Positions 22,160 through 33,901 of a stretch of 64,000 nucleotides of DNA are shown piece after piece. The stretch comes from Coprinellus micaceus (taxonomy: Eukaryota > Basidiomycota > Agaricomycetes > Agaricales > Psathyrellaceae): NCBI GenBank assembly GCA_951394405.1, contig OX596336.1, positions 3,348,001-3,412,000 of the forward strand, written 5' to 3'. A program made the translations under genes and the position numbers. Numbering within the stretch: the stretch's first letter is position 1; the number at the start of each line of letters is the position of its first letter. The notes under the pieces were generated by a model. The model did not search any database, was not told the DNA's origin, and saw only the letters and a list, made by a program, of their open reading frames with translations.

Positions 22160-25100
22160 ATGTCGTCGGACTCGGTGAAGAAGGTCCAAGAAAGGATCTT
22201 TGGCGGTGGCGGACGCCCAGCACCGCTGAGCAATGATTCACAGGGGCCCATCGATGGAATACCCTTCCCCAGCGGGACGGCACGAGAGGTGCCAACACCA
22301 TTGACTATCAATATACCCAAGCCAGCGACCCCACAGACTGCCCCGCCGAGGAAGACGACGGAGCAGTCGCCCAGGAACACCGACGAATACGCCCAAGCTC
22401 CCTATCGATTACGATTGTCAGAGAAACTAGGCGATGACTACAAGGGTGCTGAGAGATACCGGCTTGAACAGGATAACGCACGAAAGAAGCATTGGAAGCG
22501 ATGGGGCCCATACCTCAGTGACAGGCAATGGGTAAGTTCTCACCTGGATCGCGCCCGATCTTGAGCTAAGCGCCCAAATCTGTAGGCGACGGTTCGCGAA
22601 GATTACTCTGCCGACGGGAACGCCTGGACCCATTTCCCACACGAACATGCTAGATCCCGAGCATACCGATGGGGAGAGGACGGCATCGCTGGCGTGTCCG
22701 ACAATCACCAACGCCTTTGCCTTGGCCTCTCGCTATGGAACGGCGAGGACCCCATCCTCAAGGAGCGGCTATTCGGCGTCACTGGTCATCAAGGAAACCA
22801 CGGAGAGGACGTGAAGGAGCTCTATTACTATCTAGACTCAACGCCTACCCATTCATACATGAAATTCCTCTACAAGTACCCACAGCGGCGATTCCCCTAC
22901 GAAGAGCTAATCTCGGAGAATCAAAAGCGGAACAGGGAGCAGCCAGAATACGAGCTTATGGATACTGACGCTCTCCACGAGGATAGATACTGGGACGTCT
23001 TCGTTGAGGTACGCTTACCTTCCACCGTAAATTCACCAGTATGCTAACGCTTCGTCCAGTACGCGAAAGATGAAGAGAATCCTGACAATCTTTACATGAG
23101 AATTACCTCCTATAACCGCGGCCCCGATCCCGCTACTCTGCACGTTATACCCCAGCTTTGGTTTCCAAACACTTGGTCGTGGGCATTGGACCCACCTCCC
23201 AGGCCTTCCCTCACCGGTACGGTTAAGGGCAGTGCGCAGGACCAAATCAGCTGTGTCACTGTCCGTCACCCAGAACTCAGCAAGACGTACCTCTACTGCT
23301 TGCCGTCGCCCCCACCCGTCGGTCCCTCAAATGACTTCGAAGTCGACCCCGACGTCGATGTTGTGCAACCCGAGCTGCTCTTTACCGAGAACGACACAAA
23401 TTTCAGTCGACTCTACGGTGGTCACAACTCGAGCCCCTACGTGAAAGACTCATTCCATGACCATATTATCCCCGGCCATCGACCTGCAGATTCCGACTCA
23501 TCACCCGAAGGAATCTTCAACCTTCGGCACCGTCCTCGCATGGCGTCTTTGTTCGGAGGGGAAGAGCCTGACCTCCCAGAGCAGGGACCTTGCACTCCGT
23601 TCCCTTCAAACAATTTCATCAACCCCGAGCTGAAAGGAACGAAGTTCGGCGCCCACTACACGTTTCACGATGTCCCTGGGCACGGCGGTTGTGCGGTCGT
23701 TCGCCTGAAGCTTACCCCCAATCGACTGGGCAAAGATATTAGCTTGGAGGATGAGGTGACGTTCGATGATGCCGTCGAGGAGCGAAGGCAAGAGGCCGAC
23801 GAGTTCTATTCGTCGTTGGTGTTCGGGCCTATCAGTGAAGACTTGAAGCAAATCATGCGACAGGCGTTCGGAGGGATGCTTTGGACGAAGCAGTACTATA
23901 GGTTTATCCAGAAGGAATGGCTCGAAGGTGATCCAGCCCAGCCTCCGCCCCCGCCAAACAGGAAGTGGATTAGAAACAAGGTACGCGCCCTTTTTAGCCC
24001 CTACCATCATATGCAGTACTAAGGCTTCGCATCTGCCAGGAATGGAAACACTTGCACATCGAGGACATCCTTTCCATGCCCGACAAGTGGGAATACCCCT
24101 TCTTCGCAGCTTGGGACACCGCGTTCCACTGCCTCCCACTTGCGGTTATCGACCCCTTTTTCGCCAAGAAGCAGCTCGATTTGCTTACCAGGGAGTGGTA
24201 CATGCACCCGAGCGGCCAAATCCCTGCGTATGAGTGGAACTTTAGCGACGTTAACCCGCCTGTGCATGCTTGGGCCACGTTCAGGATCTTCAAGATCGAG
24301 CGAAAGCTTTATGGGACTGAAGACCTCGCATTCCTCGAGAGGGTGTTCCAGAAGTTGTTGCTTAACTTTACTTGGTAGGTGCTTCTGACTCTTCTACGGG
24401 CTATTCGCTAAGCGTGATTTGTCAGGTGGGTCAACCGAAAGGATAAGGATGGCAACAATATCTTCGAGGGCGGTTTCCTTGGCTTGGACAATATCGGTGC
24501 CTTCAATCGGTCTGAGCCCCTTCCAACCGGCGGAACCCTCCGTCAGGCAGATGGTACTGCATGGATGGCATTCTACTGCTTGAACATGTGCGCCAATTTC
24601 CCCTCAGTTGGGAAGTACGAACTGATAGATACCACAGGCTGAACATCGCCCTTGAGCTCGCCAAGCACAACCCAGTGTACGAGGACATCGCGTCCAAGTT
24701 CTTCGAGCACTTCATCTTCATCGCCGACGCGATGACATTCAAAGAAGGAGATCACGAGTCCAGTCTCTGGAACGAGCAGGATGGAATGTACTACGACGCC
24801 ATTGAGTTTGGTCCCGGAAACTCGATGCAGCTCCCCGTTCGAAGCTTGGTCGGCCTCATCCCCTTGTACGCCACACTAGTCTTGGAGCCCGCCGTCATCA
24901 ACCGCTTCCCCGGGTTCAAGAAGCGCATGGAGTGGTTCATCGAGAATCGCCCCGCCGTCGCTGCGAGGAACGTGGCAAACATGAAGGCTGGGGGTAAGGA
25001 GGAAAGGAGGCTGTTGGCTTTAGCGAGTAAGGAGAGGTTGGTTCAGATCCTCGAGAAAATGTTGGACGAGGATGAGTTTTTGAGCGATCATGGAATTAGG

Positions 25101-25869
25101 AGTTTGTCGAAGTTGCATGAGAAGCACCCGTGGGGAATGGATGTCCATGGGCAGAGGTATGAAGTCGGATATTGGCCTGGAGACTCGAAGTCGGGGATGT
25201 TTGGCGGTAATTCAAATTGGCGTGGTCCCATTTGTGAGTCTCCTATCGAATCGGCGCAGTTCAGCATCTGATACTAGTCCTCCTCTTAGGGCTTGCGACC
25301 AACTTCCTTCTCATCGAGAGTCTACAGAGGTTCTACCAGTACTACGGCGACGACCTCCAAGTCGAGTGCCCAACAGGAAGCGGGTTCTATATGAATCTAG
25401 CCAGCGTCGCAGAGGAGGTCCAGCACCGTGTTATCCATATCTTCGGTCGCGACTCTGAGGGTCGTCGTGCGACCAACGGCGGGCTCGACAAGTTGAACTA
25501 CGATCCTCACTTCCGTGATTACGTGTGGTTCTATGAGTTCTTCGATGGTGACAACGGGAAAGGGTTGGGCGCTTCTCATCAGACTGGATGGTCTGGCTTA
25601 GTAGCGTATCATATCCTCCAGAGTGGCGTTACCTGCCGCCTTCCGAAGACACCAAAGAGTGCGTGCTGTTTATATGCCTTCTACCGACGATGCCTGACAC
25701 AGTTCCTTTAGCCCCCCGGAGCATCTTGCGCCATTACTTCGATGAGCACTTGGAAACCAAGTCGGAATATGCGCCATCCGAGGCGCCGACCAAATCTGCA
25801 TTTAGCGCTGTCAGCAGCTTCCACGACGACCACAATACCTTGTACGATATTTCTCCCGATGCATTGTAG
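22160..25869 (+). CDS. GH63-like glycoside hydrolase (MGH1-like/six-hairpin fold)
   Basis: Large alpha-glycosidase-type protein of the GH63/MGH1-like (alpha/alpha)6 group. Exons 22160-22531, 22586-23008, 23060-23980, 24040-24374, 24426-24587, 24638-25233, 25290-25658 and 25712-25869 join in frame to 1111 residues. Residues 1-90 are Pro-rich and lack a signal peptide, so the protein is probably cytosolic. A beta-rich N-domain has [18 protein letters not shown] and [18 protein letters not shown]. The catalytic barrel carries [74 protein letters not shown] and [11 protein letters not shown]. The acidic residues of these blocks are where GH63 catalytic acids lie, but exact assignment needs alignment. 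It is unlike the ER processing glucosidase I, which is membrane-anchored. Substrate unknown. Confidence 0.87.
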
Positions 25870-26139
25870 AACCCATGACCCTCCATAGACTGTATGATAG
25901 AGCGTTTTCCTGGTATCCTCACAGAATTCAACCGGATATTTGTGCTTGTACCCCAAGAATCGCTTGAGGTCTGGGAAGGGGCGGAGGAAAGGGGAAAGTA
26001 TACGACACACATATACAACAGTGTTGGAGTAAAGGACAGACAGGAGGGCGTCAAGACAACGGGTATAGCCAAAGGTATCGCAAGGTATCGTAGTGGATGC
26101 CTCAGGCTAAGGACCCCTAGAGCGTGCGGCAACAAAGGG

Positions 26140-27902
26140 TCAGTGCGTGGTTTCAAGCTGGGGAGAAGTAACGCCACCCACCATCGGATCCCAAGGAGGT
26201 AGAACAACTGGGTCTCCTCCCTCATACACCTGAACTAGTTCCCTCGGCGCCAGCGCTTTCGGAACCACAACCTGGTATACGAACCTGGATCTCTGCATGA
26301 GCGACTGCACAGTGCACATTGACGGGTGATGGAAGGAACGTACTGCTCAAACCACTCGTCGGTCATGATGAAGTATCCGTGGTTGCCAGCCGACTCTCCC
26401 CAGGAGTTCTCAACCTTGTAGCGGATGGGCTTGCCAGAGGGATCGAGATGAACACCAGTGATGACCATGGCATGGGTCATGGACGAGTCGCAGATTTGCA
26501 GACGCTCGGCTTTCGTCAACCCAAGCTTAACGTCGAATGCATTCTAGTCCCAGTCTAATCAGAACCATAAAGAAGAGGTTATTTATAGGCGACGAAACTC
26601 ACCTCATACTCGAACAGGGCGGTGTCCATAATGCCAGAGCCGCTGTCGGAGAACTTGCCCACGTCGCAACCAAAGAAGACGGGTATGCCAGCTTTGATGA
26701 GCTTGATAACCGTGCTCTTCATGTTCTCGATCTCAGTGTTGACATAGAGGATGGGACGGCCGCCCCAAACGTTACCGAGCTTATCGACGGTGTACAGTTT
26801 ACTGAATTCATTTCGGGGATCATTAATCAACGAGAATGAGTCGGAGGGCTGGAAAAGCGACTATATGAGCCTATAGCAAACCACAGCGGTTAAAGAAATG
26901 GCCACTCACGCTGTAGGGCTTCGTGGCGAACTGCTCAAAGTACTCCTTCGGTGAACCCTCCCATCGACCGGTCTTGTCATCCTGGTCAAGATATTCCCAT
27001 ACAAACCTCTTGTTCGGGTTAGGAGGGACGCCCAGGGTGGCAGTCATAATGTTGTAGATCTCCTTCATCAATTCCTCCTTCTGGGCACGAAGAGTTGCGA
27101 TGACGGTGTCCTCGCGCACAGCCGCATTTCGGAGTGCTTCGGCTTGCTGTCGCAGGATAAGGCCGTGCTCGCGGAGCTTGGTCTTGAGGAGGTTGTTCAA
27201 GGGTCCAGAGAGCGATGAGTGCGTCGATTCGGGGTAGATGGATTGGGGCACAAGACCGTAGTTCTCCATGAGGTTGATGGACATGTCCCATTGCCCACCA
27301 TCGGAGATGAGGTCGTTGGAGAGATGCTGGACGAGACGGTCATCCAGGGGGAGGTCCGAATGTTGGATCATAAGCTCGAGGTAATAGTTGGACTTGTTAA
27401 GCTTATCCCAAAAGAAGAGATAGGACTGCAACGGTATCAACATTAACCCCCAAGCTGAGAAATGGCGCCATACCTGGGACAACTGGAAATCCTTCAACCT
27501 CAGCCTCTTCATGATATTGAATCGGATCACGTTCGTAGTGGCAAACAGCCAGCATCTGCCACTACTCTTCTGGTTTGTAACAGGTCCCGTCTTGAAGTCG
27601 ACGACGTTGTTGAAGATATGCTGGTCGGTAATCCTCGCAGAACGCGACGACAAGACCGTCCTGATATCACTCTGCGAAAGGATAGTCCTCGCAAGTTGGA
27701 CCTTTGAGTTCCCAGAGGCGGCGCTCTCCCAAGAGGCAATATGACTCAATTTGAGCTCGCCATCCCCTGAGATTGGGACTGCGAGCTGGAATTCGACGGT
27801 GGGTTCTTTAGAGCCCTCACCAGTTGGGTTCTTCTCGTCTTCCGAGAAGCTGTATTTGGTGGGAGTAGGGATGAGAGGTCGAACGGATTGCGAGTTGCCC
27901 AT
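26140..27902 (-). CDS. Bleomycin hydrolase (peptidase C1B)
   Basis: Cytosolic papain-like cysteine aminopeptidase (bleomycin hydrolase/Lap3/Gal6 family), normally a homohexamer with the active sites inside. Exons 27902-27474, 27425-26910, 26848-26603, 26543-26344 and 26284-26140 give 511 residues. The catalytic Cys lies in TNQKSSGRCWLFATTN, the His in SSMTHAMVITGVH and the Asn in YKVENSWGESAGNHGYF. Other family blocks are SYLFFWDKLNKSNYYLE, SDGGQWDMSINLMENYGLVP and VFFGCDVGKFSD. The C-terminus ends QLETTH rather than the short tail that self-processes into the active site in yeast. Starts MGNSQS, so N-myristoylation after Met removal is possible (inference). It converges with the GH63-like gene, 270 bp apart. 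Confidence 0.94.
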
Positions 27903-28008
27903 GTTGGTGGTTCGAGATAGAGAACGACAACGATGGCGGTGCCGGGTGCACCGTATGGGCGCTCAAGCAGCCATGATGGAATGGAAGGCGGCCCGCTCAT
28001 CGCCGGGG

Positions 28009-28016
28009 TATAAATA
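28009..28016 (+). promoter_or_regulatory. TATA box (tataaata)
   Basis: A canonical tataaata about 90 bp upstream of the ATG at 28106 and about 107 bp upstream of the divergent bleomycin hydrolase start. Its orientation and spacing fit the plus-strand gene. Confidence 0.55.
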
Positions 28017-28105
28017 GGGGCGTCCGCGCAACACGAGGCTTCTACCCCCCGAACAAAGACGAAATCGCCCTCTTCACTCCCCTTTTCGAAAAGAAGGTAC
28101 CCGAA

Positions 28106-29103
28106 ATGCTCGAAGAACCTCACGGTGTGAATGACCACTGGGACACCCGCCAAAGCACCGGATACGTGACTGTGGAGGTTGGCGAACGGCATCTAACGCA
28201 TGTTGCTTTGACTTCAACTAAGCAAGCGCTCACAGGTCGATTCCGTGTCACACTGTGTGCCAATTTCAAGGATAGTGGCCTCCTCTGACTTCTTCAAAAG
28301 ACAGTCCTGTAATAAGTGTGGAACTCCGGACATCCAAGAACGTCGGAACGACTGCCCCTGGACATCACATTTATCTTCTCGAATGCCCCGAGTCGACTTT
28401 CCAGACCTTCTGCGGGCTCATAGATCCAGATCCGTTGTGAGCCCCTTTGCATCCGGCCTCTGCTCTACCCGTACTTCTTGTTCGAACCCCTGTTCTAAAC
28501 GGACTTTCTCAGCTCGGATATCAAGCCTGGCAGGGAACAGCTTGTCGAAGGTCTGCGACTTACTCAAATCTGGCAAGTGGATACAGTGCGTTCCAGATTT
28601 TGCGTCGGCGATTCTCGATTAAATAAATCCCAAAAAAGTCAAGAGGATTGTAATGAAGAGGCTAGAGAAGACTGACCTGTCCCCTGCTGACAAAGTTCCC
28701 TCGGAGAACAGTTCGACATCCCAATCTTCCGCAAGCAACCTTACATTGAGCTTGTCACAGCCGATCGCCTGCCTTCCTGGGACGATGTCCAGAAGATTGG
28801 CAGAGCCACGTGGGAGCACATTTGCGAAATTCGAGAACAGGTTCGGGGGACCTGGGGCGCCGTGTATATTAGCAACGGCAAAATGGGTGCACATGCAAGC
28901 AAGAATGCGAATGCGAAGGTGTCGAAACCTTTGTCAACGTTCCAACTGCGATGTCATACGGAAAGAGGAAGCGCAGCATCCCGACACGCACCAAATGCGT
29001 ACGCGTCAACCCCGGGAGCATCAAGATATCCTTCCCCGAGTGTGAAGCATTGGCTGATGAAGTGCGTGATTTGGTTGAGGGGAGGAAGGGTTGCATCGTG
29101 TGA
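28106..29103 (+). CDS. Unrecognised multi-exon protein
   Basis: I do not recognise the family. The frame is protein-like through at least five exons: 28106-28235, 28301-28436, 28513-28585, 28712-28840 and about 28873-29103, total about 232 residues. Notable segments are NDHWDTRQSTGYVTVEVGE, NVGTTAPGHHIYLLECPE, TFQTFCGLIDPDP|FSDIKPG, FDIPIFRKQPYIELVTADR and, near the end, VETFVNVPTAMSYGKRKRS and FPECEALADEVRDLVEGRK. Most junctions have good gt/ag signals in phase. The third intron is long for this genome (126 nt). The last one must be only 32-38 nt, or else a frameshift is present, because the downstream frame is offset. No signal peptide or transmembrane segment. It is divergently transcribed from bleomycin hydrolase, with a TATA box upstream. 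Confidence 0.55.
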
Positions 29104-29953
29104 GTCTGTCAGCGATGAGTACTGAGTACTGAATAGGCACACACACATCGGGTCTGATAGGTAAGCACATGCCACTCATACTTACGTACTCCGGTTGTGA
29201 ATGAGGCTGAACACGCTTTCTGGTTTTAGGCCCCTGCACTGATCTCCCATTCATCGTAAACCCGCACGCTTGGCGTTAAATATTCGTGGGCGCCTAGTCG
29301 GACTACCGCATCCGATGCTGGAGCGAGTCTACCTTTAGCGGACGAGCGGAGGTTCTCCGCATTCCAAATATATACGGCGTCGATTGCAAGAAGAGATGCT
29401 CAAACTAAGTGTAAGGTTCCCTGTGGTATGAGCTGGGTCAGTCGTGAAGGAGATCGTGCGAGCATTACCTACTCCACCGTTACATCGGCGATCAGGCTCT
29501 AGATGTAGTGACGCGTATGCGCATACACCCCGGAAAACAAGTAGAATATATCAGTTCCTCACCCAATGTTGAAACCGCCGCCATGTATCGCAACAATATT
29601 CTCGTTTCGGAGATTAAGCGCCCAGGGTGAGGCACAATCAAAAATTGGAACTCAGACGATCCGGCAAGGAAATACGCGTCGTTACGGCTCGCCGCAATGT
29701 ATATCCCGGGACGTGCAAAGTTTAGGTATAACGGCAGGGGACCCCGACGCCCCGAGTGCGTGTCCTCCCGGCACTGGGAATATTGGGGCTTCTCGTCTAG
29801 CCTAGTTAGCAATCGTGTCTCATTTGTCATTCCCTTCTCGTGACTGGCGAGTCGCTTCTTCAGGGTTTCGCGGCATAAAAGGAAGATTGGGTCGGCTCCC
29901 GTGGTGCATTGAAACGTTCATACCCCCAACCCCCATTCCACACTACCTAAATC
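29104..29953. other. Intergenic region upstream of first SDR
   Basis: 850 bp. A cataaaagg TATA-like sequence at about 29874-29882 lies 75 bp before the SDR start. A minus-strand frame at 29492-29830 has no recognisable content. Confidence 0.4.
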
Positions 29954-31251
29954 ATGAAGAGGGGATTTCTGGCCTTCGTATCCGAGCACTTGCGAGCTCC
30001 TCCCCCCGTTGTGACCGCGGATTTGAGCGGGCAGACTGTGATGGTGACGGGGGCAAATACGGGTCTGGGATTTGAAGCGGCAAAGCACTTCGCTCGGATG
30101 AACCCCGCAAGGCTTATCCTGGCGTGTAGGAACGAGGCAAAGGGGAACGCCGCCCTTTCCAGTGAGTGTTCACTTTACTAATTACTGCCCATGGGATTTG
30201 GGCTGACTGGCGATTTGGTAGGGCTGAAACAAGAGACGGGATTCAAGGCGGTGGAACTGTGGATCTTGGATCTCGCCAGATTCTCCTCCGTTACAGAATT
30301 CGCGGATAGATTTGAGAAAGATGGAGGCAGGCTCGATATCCTCGTTGCAAACGCAGCGGTTGCACCGGTAGAATATAGAGGGACGGTAGATGGATACGAA
30401 GAATCGTGAGTAGCTTGAGCTCGCAAATGCCCCCCGCTGATCGTGACTACCTCTCACAGTCTCCAGGTCAACAACCTCTCCACGTCCCTCCTTTGTCTTC
30501 GGCTTTCCCCACGCCTTGTCGAGACCGCGAAACAGCATCCTGGCAGCAGACCAAGAATAGTCATTGTCAGTAGCGAAGTCCACTACTGGCGTACTATTCC
30601 AGAGAGTGTGTACGATACCCATTCACCCTTCCAAACACTCGGCAGCCAAGAATTTTGCACACAGAAGTAAGGCCATTGTTTTGCGTTCAACAACTAATCC
30701 AACACGGTATTGATGTTAAATACAGGGAAATGGGTGACAGATATGTAGTCACAAAGCGTACGTTTTCCTACCCTAATATGTTCCTGAGACTGACCATGCC
30801 ACCAGTGCTCAACCTTTTCTTCACGCATTCACTTCAAGAACTCCTGGACGACACCCCAGTCATTGTCGACACTGTGAACCCAGGCTACTGCTACTCCGAG
30901 TTGCGAAGAGAGATCAAGGTGGGGATCATGGCTATCGTTGACTGGCTCATGGAGAAGGTGCTGGCGCGGTCCACGGAAGGCGGCTCACGACAACTCGTTT
31001 ACGCTGCCGTGGGCGGGGCTGAGGATCCCGACAAGCTTAAGGGAGCTTACCTGAATATCCACCGTGTAGACGAACCGAACGATACGTTGCTGGGCGAGGC
31101 AGGGAAGAGGCGTCGGGATATACTATGGGTAGGTCCCAGAGCAAATCAATTCTTGCGAGTGTCTCACATACCTTCGCAGCATGACCTCGTGAAAGAGCTG
31201 TCGAAAGCTGATCCTCGGGTCCTGGAGGTTGTAAAGGAGTATTCGCACTGA
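29954..31251 (+). CDS. Short-chain dehydrogenase/reductase, copy 1
   Basis: NAD(P)-dependent oxidoreductase of the classical/retinol-dehydrogenase-like SDR group. Exons 29954-30161, 30222-30405, 30460-30666, 30726-30757, 30806-31128 and 31180-31251 give 341 residues. The Rossmann glycine motif is VMVTGANTGLGFEAAKHF, the acidic loop LDLARFSSVTEFADRF, the NAG-type motif DILVANAAVAP, the catalytic Ser in IVIVSSEVHYW and the YxxxK pair in RYVVTK, in a 32-nt exon. Then VDTVNPGYCYSELRRE follows. No membrane anchor or signal peptide. The next gene is a close paralog with the same intron positions, so they arose by tandem duplication. Substrate cannot be told from sequence. Confidence 0.92.
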
Positions 31252-31759
31252 GCCACGACGTCGGTAGCACAGCTGTTCTCGCATGTTAAATATTGGACCG
31301 TAGAACACTTCATGGGCACACGACTATCCACCCACCCTCGCTCCGCGTCTTCTGTGCGTATCTTCTGACGACATTACCTGGAACCCCTTATGGGCGTCGC
31401 GTCGCGTCGCGATTGAATAGCCCCTATTGTTTGATTGGTCAGCCCTTCCTGTTTGGCTTTCCTGACGCCTCGTCATTGAGTAACTTGGTCACAGCGCCCA
31501 CCGTCTCCTCCATGCGGTCTCTAATCCAAACACCCCCCTGATACAGTGCAGGGGAACGTGCGTCTAGTATTGGGATGAACCCCTGGACCCTTTGGAGGCG
31601 AGGTATAGCTTCCACAGTCGGAGACTAGCCGAGCGGCGATTTCTAAATGCCTATCGCCAGCTGCTCGCATTCAATTTAGAAGCACCGCGAAGTCAAACGT
31701 CGCACGCACTGTGCAGCGTACACCCATCTCAAGCCTGGACAACCATCGTACCGTCAACT
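31252..31759. promoter_or_regulatory. Spacer/promoter between tandem SDR genes
   Basis: 508 bp including a short gtcgc tandem repeat (near 31387-31401). It would contain the first gene's terminator and the second gene's promoter. Confidence 0.4.
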
Positions 31760-33080
31760 ATGGCAAAACTCTCGCTTGGGGGCTTTCTCCACGACCAGCG
31801 CACTCCGGTCCCCCCAGTTGTACACGCAGACATCAAGGGCCAAACAATTGTCGTCACTGGCGCAAACGCAGGGCTGGGGTTTGAGGCAGCGAAGCATTTC
31901 GCTCTCCAGAAGCCTGGTCGGTTGATTCTTGCATGCCGGAGTGAGGAAAAGGGAACGGCAGCTGTGGCTCGTAAGCCACCCATGTTATTCTACTTACCGT
32001 TCAGACTGACCGACGTGCATTTGTTAGGTATCAAGGAAGAAACGAGCTTCGAGAACGTGGAAATGTGGCTTTTGGACCTGGCCAGGTTCTCCTCCGTCAC
32101 CTCTTTCGCTGATAGGTTCGAGAAGGATGGTGGGAGGCTCGATGTCCTGGTTGCGAATGCAGCAGTTTCGCCGAGTACATGTCGGCGTACCCCCGACGGT
32201 TGGGAAGAATCGTGAGCGTGAAGTGATATTGCTTTGTCCTAGCCCCCAGCTGAGGAATTTCAGGCTTCAGGTCAATGATTTATCCACCGCTCTTCTTTCG
32301 TTGCGTTTGATTCCCCCGCTGGTGGAGACCGCAAAGAAATTTGGGACCAAGCCCAGGATCGTGATAGTCACGAGTGAGATGCACTACTGGGCAACAATGG
32401 ATGACCGGGTTTACAGCTCGCCTTCCATATGGCAGACACTTAACAGCGGCGAATACTGCACCCCGAGGTACGAGTCTCGGTTCGTTCAGGTTTTAGGACA
32501 AACCATAACTCAAGTTCGAACCAGCTTAATGAGAGCTAGATACCCTTTGACCAAACGTGAGCTTCTCCAAAAACCCTCTCCGGTGAGGCCCAGCTGACGG
32601 CCTAGGGGAACAGTACTCGTCGTTTCGATCACCCGTTCGCTCCAGGAGCTGCTGAAAGACACTCCGATAATCGTGAACACAGTCAATCCAGGGCTCTGTT
32701 ACTCAGGCATTCGTAAGGACTTGAAGTTCCCTATCTGGATCATCACCGGCATACTTGAGAGGCTTCTCGCTCGGACCACAGAGGAAGGTGCTCGACTGCT
32801 CGTGCATGCAGCAATTGGTGACGTTGAAGACCCCGAAGCGCTAAAGGGAGCGTACTTGAACCTCCATCACGTCGTAGAACCCAGTGACTATCTCGTTGGA
32901 GAAGAGGGAAAGAAGCGACAGGATAAGATATGGGTACGTCTTTCCTGGCCCCCTTTATGTCTGTCGATCCAAGTTTTTGACTTGAAACACCCATGGGATG
33001 CCATTTGACAGGAAGATCTCATCCAAGAGCTATCGAAAATTGATGACCGCATCAGGGCAACTGTTTCACAGTACTCGTAG
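31760..33080 (+). CDS. Short-chain dehydrogenase/reductase, copy 2
   Basis: Tandem paralog of the preceding SDR, 339 residues. Exons 31760-31970, 32028-32211, 32264-32467, 32525-32556, 32614-32933 and 33012-33080 match copy 1 in number, phase and nearly in length (both have a 184-nt exon 2 and a 32-nt exon 4). Motifs: IVVTGANAGLGFEAAKHF, LDLARFSSVTSFADRFEKDG, DVLVANAAVSP, IVIVTSEMHYW and YPLTK for the YxxxK pair. The substrate region differs (LLVVSITRSLQELLKDTP), so specificity may have diverged. An ATG at 31592 in another frame was rejected because the SDR fold begins shortly after 31760. Confidence 0.92.
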
Positions 33081-33854
33081 AGGTTGGCGAAATGTAAACA
33101 AGGTCCACTATTACAATGGACTGTCAACCATCCGATGATCTTTGCTTGGATCCGCAGAGCTACGTCCCGCTGTGTTATGGCATTGTGCCAGGCATGACTG
33201 GCCTCGCTCTCGCTTCACCAATCATTCAACACTGACCCTTTTTCAGCGGCATCATGGCCAAAGTTCCCGCATACAGAGTCTCTTGACCTGTCCAGGCTCC
33301 TCTCTTACTCAATTTCCCTCCAGACCTCGGACTCGGAATCATCTTTGATTACCACAGAGGCCATTGAGTGATCAAAGCCGATCCTCCCGAGCCCCTCTTG
33401 CCCGGGCTTGTATCTCATGACTGCTCTGCGTGCACGCCACTGGAATTCATCAGCGCCATTTGGCCAACGTGACATGGGCTGGACGACTCTTTCTTGGCCT
33501 TTGAACCTCTATGGCTACCATCTTTTCTATTCCGCTCGAACCTGATCGGTGCCACCGAGCTTGGGAAGTCCTGTGGAGCGCGTGCCCGTCCTACCCGTTG
33601 TGCAGAGATGGGCATTGTACTCTGGCGTGCTCACTCGAAGCTCCCTTTGCATTGCTGGTACTAGGATACTCAAACCCAGCAGGCGGCTTGCATCGCGCTT
33701 CTAAGCTCGAAATTCAACCCAACGCCGCCTGGAGGGTTTGAATGCATCAAGTAACTTTGCGTGATCATCGCTGGTACACCCTCCCTCGTGCATCTCGGTT
33801 CAACTGCCAAGGCCTGGGTGCCGCCATTTGGGTCTAACAATACGATCCTCGAGG
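33081..33854. other. Intergenic region upstream of GH16-like gene
   Basis: 0.8 kb with no supported coding frame. It ends in a TATA box just before the GH16-like gene. Confidence 0.4.
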
Positions 33855-33862
33855 TATAAAAG
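33855..33862 (+). promoter_or_regulatory. TATA box (tataaaag)
   Basis: Canonical tataaaag 47 bp upstream of the GH16-like start codon at 33902. Confidence 0.6.
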
Positions 33863-33901
33863 CCCTCCGCATATATTTCAAATCGTATCGCAGCAACCAC
33901 A

